Shown: piece after piece, positions 23,551 to 50,600 of the stretch
Layout of the letters: each line of letters starts with the position of its first letter
Position numbering within the stretch: the stretch's first letter is position 1
Source: Rhyzopertha dominica
Lineage: Eukaryota; Arthropoda; Insecta; Coleoptera; Bostrichidae
Length of the DNA stretch: 64,000 bases
Direction: 5' to 3'
NCBI GenBank assembly: GCA_025024175.1
Contig: QCXZ01000003.1
Span: 2,356,001-2,420,000, forward strand
Notes under the pieces: model-generated
The model's database searches: none
What the model was told of the DNA's origin: nothing
What the model saw: the letters and a program-made list of their open reading frames with translations, nothing else
Made by a program: the position numbers and the translations under genes

Positions 23551-24527
23551 ACAGTTTCAAGACTCTTGTCATGTTGGCTTGTTGCAGTGCAGTGGTTGCC
23601 TTCTACTTAATAGTGTCTAGGTCAGGAGTTGTTCAAGTGTTACATAAAATTGTCGGTAATGGCCTTGATTACTGTACTTCGAGCAAATATTTGAGGTAAG
23701 AAGTGTGACAAATTTTATTTGATTGACCTTGTTCCTCATCGTCAAACATTGAGCAGGAACATTTTAAACATCATAGTAGAATATTAAAGCACACTCTGCA
23801 CTGTAAATTTTTTTATTACGGGCTTTTTCTCTATGAATGAAAAATACATAAAATTTTTTATACACCTGTTAAAAACAGATGTCAAATTATAATAGTACAA
23901 TACTTCATCATCTTGCCTTACCACAAATTTGTGATTTGTAATGAAGTGCAATTATCCGAAAATAATATTTTAAGAATTTCAGCAGGTTATTTTGTTGTTA
24001 AGAAGCTGTTATACTTTGTTTACCATTGTAGGTATTTAAGATGGATATACAAAACTGTACTTTATTATATGTTACAAAAGCACTTATACTTTAAGTACAT
24101 ATTGTTTCATATGTTATTTTGTGTCTCATTAAGCATTTAATTATGTATTTAAATTTATAGACAATTCAGTTGCCGTTGCACATGACAAGTTGTAAATGTG
24201 TATTGTTATACAACTTTGGGTCTGTTTTACTTAAGAGACAACACACCCTACAAGACTAAGGTCACTGCTATAAAAGATTCTGTGAATGGACCTAATTTAA
24301 TTGCTTCAATTGAAGTGACTTAATTCTCCTTTGAAACCCCTTCTCATTTAATTTACGAAGCTTGTTACCATTTAATGTGTTCATTCACAATAGTGCCATT
24401 TCACTTTTACTTAACGATAGTACAAAAACTACCACAATTTNNAAAAATGTTTTAATGCTTGTATTGTCACACTTAATTTTACAGTAGCTGTAATAATGTG
24501 CCTTAAATTTTATAGTTGCATTCTGAA

Positions 24528-24533
24528 AATAAA
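24528..24533 (+). terminator. Poly(A) signal of the TMEM179-like gene
   Basis: AATAAA followed by a GT-rich stretch, about 980 bp after the stop. Confidence 0.55.
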
Positions 24534-24598
24534 TGTTTGACAGTTATGTTGGTGTATTATTGTTAAATGAATTAAACTAAATGTTTCTGGAACAACAC

Positions 24599-24604
24599 TT
24601 TATT
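24599..24604 (-). terminator. Poly(A) signal candidate of NAK
   Basis: AATAAA on the minus strand, only 65 bp from the opposing plus-strand signal. Confidence 0.45.
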
Positions 24605-26167
24605 CAGGTATAATTTATATAATCCAAATTATAAACAATAAAATACAAAAGGTGCAATTACTTTTAAATACTATAAGCAAAGTAGGTAATATATAGGAAT
24701 GTAATAACAACATAAATGTATTTTTTCCATAATAGTGTACACCATAAAATAAATACCACTATAATACAGTCAGAATTAAAATCTCTTATGTATAATAAAT
24801 TCTAGGTCGTACAAACGAAAAAACAGTAATACTGAGAGTATGTAGACTACGGTTTTTTAAATTGACACAACAACAACAAAATCAACATAACAACAATCAT
24901 AAATCAGCTATAGAACATTGGGTATATTTTACAAGTCATTCACATTAGCACCTGCAAATAAAACTTTGGTAAACTACAATCAAATCAATATCTACACACG
25001 TGTACTATGTGATATAATCAAAGTATACATCCACTAATTTTGATTTTATAATTTAGTATTTCTCGCTAAGATACAAGTATGGAATTACATCAAAAATGGA
25101 AAAAGTTCAATATAAGGCCTTCTAGAGCTTAGGCAGGAATTGTTTGTTTGCAGGGGGATATACGTTACATTTTAAGCCACTAATTGCTTTTCTATAATAT
25201 CAGTTCATTACGTCAATAGTTATTCCTTAGGTGTCTTTATACTATGGTTCCCCTCCCCTAGTAATGGAGGGGCATACCTTATATTAGAAAGTCTAAAAAA
25301 TATCTATCCTGAGTTGGCCATGAATAGCAATTGTGTAAAAATAACATTATTATTTTATTCATGCATTTGATAACAGGCTTTGTAATAGTAGACAAAAATT
25401 TGTGTTTCTAGATTTCCACCATTATACAAGTAACAGCCTCTAAATTACACTGCTTCTGCAGGATACACAAAAATCATTCTTAATATGACTTGTAGGCATG
25501 CTATTCCTTTTTATAGTAGATATTAGGGATAATTTGTCACATAACAAGGACAGTTGTGACTTAACCAATGAGATTCTATAAAGAAGCTTGGCAAGACTGC
25601 CCTCGTTTATAATGCACATAACCTATCAACCTATCTTCACATAAAAAAAAGATGTAAGTTTTGATCTATGTGATGTCACAGATAAATAAATACAAACAGT
25701 TATCCTGCCGTATACTTATCTGTGACATCATCAAGCATTTTAAGGAGAATTGTTAAGAGGTTTAAATCAAATTTGCAACTGATGTTTCTTACTCAATTAA
25801 AAAAAAATGAAGCACATATTTCTTTTTTTTGTGCAAGAGCCCTTTTATCACAGAGGTGTCACTATTCCCAACCAGCCATTAGCCATCCCATAGACTGAAG
25901 GTACTCTTGATGTTTGAACAACTGTTTTGCATGAATGATTAAACTTCAAAGCCTACTACCTACTTGATACTTTCATGCATCCTCCAAGATCTCAACTTGA
26001 GAATGTGATCTAGAACAATTTTTCTTTCTAACTGAAGATCATAAATTAATCTCTGTGTGCAAGTATTCACAGGTCATTTCTAGATTCTAGCTGCATATAT
26101 TACTTTCGTTATGCTATAAGTAAAATACTAAGGACACTTTAGCCTACCCTAAGGAACATGTTGCAAT

Positions 26168-43149
<16,982 letters not shown>

Positions 43150-43393
43150 TTTTAGTTAAAAGGTTCTACAGTGCAGTTACACATTAATTACAAAATATGC
43201 AAAATAGTGTTATCTCAAATTGACGTAGCACATTTACGTTATATCTTTGAAAAACAGTATGTATATTTCTTTGGCATATTTCTATGCAATAATTAATTAT
43301 TGTTCCTTAAACGTAATCGGTTCTATGGTATTTTTATAGGACACTGGACTGACGTTTACAAGATACCGAATTCACTACACCTCTGCAGATCAC

Positions 43394-43455
43394 TGTCAAA
43401 TGTTGACACTTATGGACTTATGATTGATTGACAAATTGACATTTGTGTGTTGACA
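43394..43455 (-). promoter_or_regulatory. TTGACA / TGTCAA motif cluster upstream of NAK
   Basis: Five copies in 62 bp (43394, 43403, 43428, 43436, 43450), about 245-305 bp before the NAK ATG. The same hexamer occurs near the CEP43 start. Its factor is unknown to me. Confidence 0.4.
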
Positions 43456-44619
43456 AACACCCAGTGTAGCCAATACGAGCGCACAGAATCATACCAGAGA
43501 TCTAGAAACTAGAGACCAAAGAGGTTGAATATAATATCTTAGAACACACGTTGTATTTAAAAATTGACCAGAAGCCAATAGACCTATCCAAAATTATTAT
43601 AACTACATGAACGAACAAAGCTCGCACCACTAGCACAAAAATCCTATTAGAGATAATCTCAGGCGATCTCTTTTGCATTAGAACTTGCGCATCTTTACAC
43701 TGTTAACGAGCTGCGCAAGAAGTTGTTTCTCTTGCTAACGACGGTTTAAATTTTTATACAGTATATAACTACAGTGACTACCTATATACGAAGTAACGAT
43801 GTGGCTTTACGGCAACATCAGATTCTAGTATGAACTGGTCTCTATTTTAAAAATTAATTCAATTAATGCAATCATTTCTGTACACGTTTTCTTCCAAATT
43901 TTTGCATTGGTAAATTTGAGCTGCAATTGCGTTACCTTTAATATATAAAAAATTACGACAAAATACCCTAAACTCAATAAATTCCGCATTTTAGTTTTAG
44001 GTTGCGCATTGTTGCGAAGTTACCATGACTTTCCTATATTATCTTTACTGCGCATGCATCTAGCCCTACATGCGTGAGGATCACATGACAAAATCTTATA
44101 ATTACGTTAAACATCTAGATAACTATGTATTTCTGCGGTACAATGTTATTTATATAGTTTTATAATTTCGTCGTACTTATATAACCAATCCATTTTCATC
44201 CAAATGTATTGGACACTGATCTCTAATTATCTAGAGATCAGTGGTATTGGATAGTTTCATGTGGTTACCCTTATGTAACAGTGTATTACTCATTGTTCAA
44301 CAACGTAGATTTTTACGGAAAAAAAAAGAAAAAAACAGTTTGAGGTTTTCTGTTTTTCAATCTTTCTTCTAATAGAGGTAATTTACATAAGCTCAAGGGC
44401 CGCAATTATGTACTTAATCAGACCCTGTCTACGCTGTCTACGTAAAACAACTGAAAATTAATTTTTACGTTCGACCTTTTGACAGCACCAAAATNTTGAG
44501 TGAATCTTTGCAATGAAAAATTAATATTAATAAATAAAAATTGGTTCAATCCGTATGGCTGAGCGAGTAAAGCAAGAACTACACCAAGAAGAAGAAATTT
44601 CTTTACAAGACCATCTAAC
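43456..44619. other. Intergenic between NAK and the giant Cys-repeat gene
   Basis: Divergent upstream region. It contains the hairpin at 44214..44243 and an ATG at 44554 that opens a short frame ending at about 44671, overlapping the giant gene's start. No exon is supported. Confidence 0.4.
44214..44243. repeat. 11-bp inverted repeat (hairpin)
   Basis: Arms CACTGATCTCT and AGAGATCAGTG are perfect, separated by 8 nt, about 380 bp upstream of the giant gene. Confidence 0.7.
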
Positions 44620-47600
44620 ATGGAAGTATTCCATGATGCAAGTGATAAACCTTGCGAATGCTCTCCCTGCATAGGAAAAATAGTAAGGGACTCTCTAACA
44701 GATGTTAACCGTACCGTTACCGAAACCTCAGCTTCCCATGATGCTGGGAAACCTTCTAGTTGCCGCTGCTCCCCGTGCATGGCAAAACTATCAGCAACAG
44801 CTCAGCATGAAACGAGACGACCATCTGCCGCACCGGCGTCTACTGCTGTTCACATTCCTGCTGCTGTTGATAATTTAGCCCCTGGTAACAAGCCTAATTG
44901 TAAATGCTCTCCGTGTATATCGAAATTAGCATCTCAGATACAAGCATCTCCATCGCCATTTCCCAGGCCTGCTGCGCCACCAGCTGCTGCTAACGATGGA
45001 AAATGCAAGTGTAATCCATGTATTGCGAAATTAGCAGCGGCAGCACTAACGTCATCCTCTCTGCTGCGCGTACAACCACCTGTCGATGCTGCTCCTCATA
45101 ATGAAAATTGTAAATGTGCGCCGTGCATTTCGAAATTAGCAGCAGCAGCAGCAGCGTCATCGTCTCAGGTCGCACAGCCACCGGTTCCAAAAGAAATTCA
45201 AGCTGAGTCTACTGTGCACGATGAAAAATGTAAATGTTCGCCGTGTATTTCGAAATTAGCAGCAGCAGCAGCAGCAGGGTCATCATCTCAGGTGGCACAG
45301 TCACCTGCTCCTAGAGAAACTCAAGCCGAGTCTACTGTACACGATGGAAAATGTAAATGTTTGCCGTGTATTTCGAAATTAGCAGCAGCAGCAGCCGCAT
45401 CATCATATCACCTCGCACAACCACCACCTGCGAAAGCAGTTCAGGTTGAGTCTACCGTACACGATGAAAAATGTAAATGTTCGCCGTGTATTTCGAAATT
45501 AGCAGCAGCAGCAGCAGCATCATCATCATATCACCTCGCTCAACCACCGCCTGCGAAAGCAGTTCAGGTTGAGTCCACTGTACACGATGAAAAATGTAAA
45601 TGTTCGCCGTGTATTGCAAAATTAGCTGCGGCAGCAGCAGCAGCCCAACCACCTGCTCCACCAGCAGAGCCTGCTACTACCCAATATTCTTCAGACTCTG
45701 GAAAATCTGATGGGACATGCAAATGTTCACCATGCATCGCTTATTTAGTAGAAGCAGCTGAAATCGCTGCTGCAGCTGCATTGAAGGCCCACGAGGAAAC
45801 GTGCACGAGCTTCCCATGCATCACAAAATTGTCTGCAGAAGCAGCAGCAGCTTACACCAGTAGAAGTCAACAACAAGCACCATCAGCACCCGCACCACCA
45901 GCTGGTCGCATTGAATTTGTAGAAGCAGCTCAAATCGCTGCTGCTTCTGGTAGCGAAGCACACGGTAAAAACTGTACCTGCTCTCCATGCATCGCAAAAT
46001 TAGCAGCAGCAGCAGCTGCTCAGCCCAGCAGCACGCCACCACCTGCTCCATCACCTGCCCCCCCTGCTCAAATTTCTGCGGACGCCGGCAAAGGTAGCGG
46101 AACATGCAAATGTGATGTATGTATCGCCAGGTTAGCAGCAGCGGCAGCCGCTACACAAACTCCATCACCACCTCCACCACCAACTCCATCACCACCTCCC
46201 GCTCCTGCTCCTGATACTAAGGCCCATGGTGAAAACTGCACCTGTTCCCCATGCATGGCAAAACTATCTGCAGCTGCAGCTCAGTCCAGTCAAGCACAAC
46301 CATCTACTCCACCGCCTGCACCGCCATCTACTCCACCGCCTGCACCGCCATCTACTCCACTGCCTGCACCACCATCTACTCCACCGCCTGGACCACCATC
46401 TGCTCCCACTGTAGACGTAAATAAAGGCAAAGTAACATGCACCTGTTCCCCATGCATCGGCAAGTTAGTGGCAGCGGCAGCTGCTGCACCAGCTGCTCCA
46501 CCATCTCCTCCACCATCTCCATCACCACCTCCTCCATCCCCACCTCCTGATCCTGCACCTGCTACGAAGCCTCATGGCGAAAACTGCAACTGTGCTCCAT
46601 GCATCGCCAAATTGGCAGCAGCGGCAGCCGCTGCACCTCCTCCATCACCACCTCCACCACCACCACCTCCTGATCCTGCACCTGCTACGAAGTCCCATGG
46701 CGAAAACTGCAACTGTGCTCCATGCATCGCCAAATTGGCAGCAGCGGCATCCGCTGCACCTCCTCCAGCACCACCGCCACAGACAGAACCCTCGGCAAAA
46801 AGTGCTCCTCCACAGGTGTGTGAGTGTAGCGGCGAATGCAAATGTCTTCCTTGTATTCTAAGAATGGCAGGAGTTACGCCTCCTGATGCACAAGACACAA
46901 ACCACAATCCAAATTGTAAATGTTCACCTTGTATTGCACGATTATCATCACAGCAAGCACAGCGTTTTACTGCTCCAGCTTCTCCACCACCTGTTTCTGA
47001 AAATCCAAATTGTAAATGTTTGCCTTGTATTGCAAGATTAGCATCACAGCAAGTAGAGCGTATTATTGCTCCAGCTTCTCCACCACCTGTTATTGAAAAT
47101 CCAAATTGTAAATGTGCACCGTGCATTGCGAGATTAGTGGGTCAACCGACGGCAGAAGACAAAAGTGCAAAAGTTAACCAAGAATTAATTATGGAAAATA
47201 GACGTCTTACGGAAGAACTCATGGATCTCAAGGTTGAAATGAAGCATTGCATAGAAAAGGTAGAAGGTCCTATATTCAGACAGATGGAAAAGGAACGAAC
47301 GAAAAATCAGCAACTAGAAAGCCAGTTGGCCGAAGTAGCGCAGGCTTCATTTCAATTGCAGCAAGCTACTGCGAGTGAAACTATGACTCTAAGAAGACGA
47401 TTTGAGGATGCTTGTAAAGATTTATGTAAAATGAACTGCGCAAACAGTAAACTTAAAGAACAACTCGACGCTCTAAAGTGTAAATGTAAAGAATTAGAAG
47501 ATGATCTAATTTGCCAAAAGATACAAGAAGCAGTAACCCTGAAGAAAGTTTTAGAACGTGAACAGGAAGAGACCTGTGTTTGCGCTAAAGGTGCTGGTGA

Positions 47601-50600
47601 TGATAATAGCCTTCTTGGTATAGCTAAACGCTTGAACAAGGCATTGCTTGATGCGGAATCATGTGTTTGTTGCAAATATACGATCGAATCGGACTTAATG
47701 GATACCTTCAGGGGTATTAGAGATATTACTGAGTTAGTTGGCAAACACACCGGTCCAGGTACCTCTTCCACTTCGATCTCACCGCCGGATGAACCACCTG
47801 GGCCCAGTGGACAGGACCGGCGTCGTTCCTCCGGGAAAGAGCCTAAACCACCTGAAGACGGTCGACGACGTTCTTCCGGAAAACAGCCTCCACCTTGCGA
47901 TGACAGCCGGCGTCGTTCTTCCGGAAAAGAGCCGCAACCACCTGAAGAAGGCCGGCGTCGTTCTTCCGGAAAAGAGCCGCAACCACCTGAAGAGGGCCGG
48001 CGTCGTTCTTCTTCAAAAGAGCCGCAACCATCCGAAGAAGGCCGGCGTCGTTCTTCCGGAAAAGAGCCGCAACCACCTGAAGAAGGCCGACGTCGTTCTT
48101 CCTCGAAAGAGCCGCAACCACCTGAAGAAGGCCGGCGTCGTTCTTCCGCGAAAGAGCCCCAGCCATCTGAACAGGAACGGCGTCGTTCTTCCATAAAAGA
48201 GGCGCAAACTACGGACCAGCGCAGTTTATCCGAAAAAGAACTACAGGCTGAAGCACCCTCTGAACCCCGCGCTACAGAAATGCCGGCAGAAGCACCACCT
48301 GTAGAAAGTGATCAACAAACTGAAAAAAGCATCGGCGAACCAACAGCAACCCAAGCAACCGAAGAAAGAGCTGGATCAGTTCAGACAACTGAAGAAAAAG
48401 CCACTGTTTCTGTTGAGGAAGCCGCAACAGCGATAGCCGTGGAAGGAGAAATACAAGTCACTCCGGAAACTGCTGAAATTCCAGTAAGCGCAAGCGTACA
48501 TTCGAAGGTATCAACCAAAGACGGTTCGACCACGGTCGGTAGCTCATCAGAAGTTCAAGTAGGCAGTAGAAAATCCAGTTTATCACATACGCCTCCGAGA
48601 GGCAAAGTTAGTCTAAAAGAGCCTGTGTGTAGTGCCATGAAATCTCTTGCTACCAGCTTACCTTGCACTGCTGTTTGTTCTAAAGGTGGTTTGGGTGAAT
48701 ACGAAGACGAATTTGACATTGATATTCAAGTCGAAGGTGGAAGCGAAGATGAGATTGAAATTGACGCAGAACTAAGGGTGATCGATGAAAGCAACGAGGA
48801 CATTATTGTTACTACTGCCATAACAGAGTCTGGCACTTTAGAAATTATCACTGAAGGACCAGCAGGAATGATTGAAACAACAATGATATATACTGAATCA
48901 GGGCACATAGAAGTATTGACAGAAATTACAGAGTATGGAGAGGGTGAATCGGTAACAGAAGGAGAAAGCTTACAAGCAATTGAAGCGCCATCAAGCGCAA
49001 GTGCTATTTCGGCGGCCACTGAAGCTGAATCGGTTTTTACGGAAGAAGCCTCGGAAGCAGAACCTGGCGGTGAAGGCTTAGAAACAACTGAAACTGGAGA
49101 AGAACTTCCACCTGGCGAAGGTGAAGGTGTTGGTGAAGAAAAGAAAGAAGTTGAAGGTGAAGAAGCTGCAGGTGGAGCTGCAGGTGAAGAAGCTGCAGGT
49201 GGAGCTGCAGGTGAAGAAGCTGCAGGTGAAGCTGCAGGTGAAGGCGCAGAGGGCGAAGGAGCGGGTGAAGAGCAGAAAGATGAAGGTGCTACTGAACAGG
49301 CAGAAGTTGAAACAGCAGAAGAAAAAGAAGAGATAGAGGCTGAGGAATCTAAAGAAGCACCAATAGAGGAAGTAGTGACAGAAGGAGGTGAAGGAGAAAA
49401 GGCTGGCGAAGGAGAAGAGGCTGGCGAAGTAGGCAAAGGGGAGGAGGCTGGTGAAGGAGGAGAGAAAGAAGCTGAAGAAGCTCCTGCTGTTGAAGAAGTA
49501 GAAGCAGAAAAGGGAGAAGCCGAAGAAGTTCCAGAGATAAAAGAAGAGATTGCAGCCGAACCTGTTAGTGAAGCTATGGAAGCACCGACTACAGAAACGG
49601 AAGTAACTCCACAAGTTGAAGCAGAGGTTGTTACTGCACCAGAACTGGTTGAAGATAAACTAATGGAGGACGTGGAAGGACCTACTGAGGAGGAAGCAGC
49701 AGTGGTGCAAGTTGAAATATCAGTAAGTGTGGAGCCGAATACCTATGAGCAAGCTACTTCACCAGAAGGAGTAGTAGCCGTGCCGGCAGCAACCGAAGTC
49801 AGTATAGATATACCAGGAGAAGTAGAATCCGTTGCGATCTTTGAAGAGGCAGAAGGTGTTGGTGGAATTGTCCAATACGAAGTCGAAATCGACTTGGACA
49901 CAGACGATTTGCGGAAAGGTGTTACGGATGCCCTTAACAAAGCGAATACGAACGTACTGAATGCTCTAGAAGAAGCTAATAAAAACGTGACCACTGCTTT
50001 ACAAAAAGCAAATGAAGACGTTGAAGACGCACTTGCTAGCTTGGAAGCATCGAGACCAGTGTCTCCTGTTACTGTAGAAGTTGCAGCTGAAGCGCTCCCG
50101 ACCACTAAAACTACTGCAGCTCAAGAAGAGATCTCGGCTGCTGCATCAATGCACAGCGCTATGGAATCTCTTGAACCCGATGCAAACAAACAATATCAAG
50201 ATATTCTTAAAGAATGTCAAGCTGCAAAATTAGCTGCAGATGAATGCAGAGCTTCATGTGCCCAGATTGAGAAAGCACCACCTCAAACGGAGGTGGCGGC
50301 AGCACCACCTCCAGCGGTGGCGGCACCACCTCAAGGGGTAGCCGCACCACCTCAAGAGGCGGCTACACTACCTCAAAAGGAGGTGGCAGCACCATCAGGT
50401 GAAGCAGCTGCAGAAATTACAGCTGCCGGCGAGAAACAAATAGATGGGGAGGAGCTCACAGAAGCAACCACCATTACCCAGGGAGATATAGATCAAGAAT
50501 TATTGGAAACCGTTCCAGCAGAAGCAACTATGGAAACAGTGACAACAGTGGAGCATGCTGCAGAGGAAGAAACACCAGAAAAGACTGTAGCTCCAGTAGA

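Larger units (their letters stand above)
23551..26167. other. Facing 3' UTRs of the TMEM179-like gene and NAK
   Basis: About 1 kb follows the plus-strand stop to a poly(A) signal at 24528, and about 1.56 kb follows the minus-strand NAK stop to a signal at 24599. No other coding exon is supported. An open frame continuing past the TMEM179-like stop (23490-23699) is out of frame and looks like UTR. Confidence 0.5.

Noticed and set aside
23490..23699. Hydrophobic frame at the end of the TMEM179-like gene
   Set aside because: Out of frame with the gene and mostly 3' UTR.
47352..48194. Long minus-strand frame opposite the RRRSS repeats
   Set aside because: Antisense reading of a coding minisatellite; repeat composition keeps it open.
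48726..49436. Ser/Pro-rich minus-strand frame opposite the acidic tract
   Set aside because: Antisense of Glu/Ala codons; no start context or splice signals.
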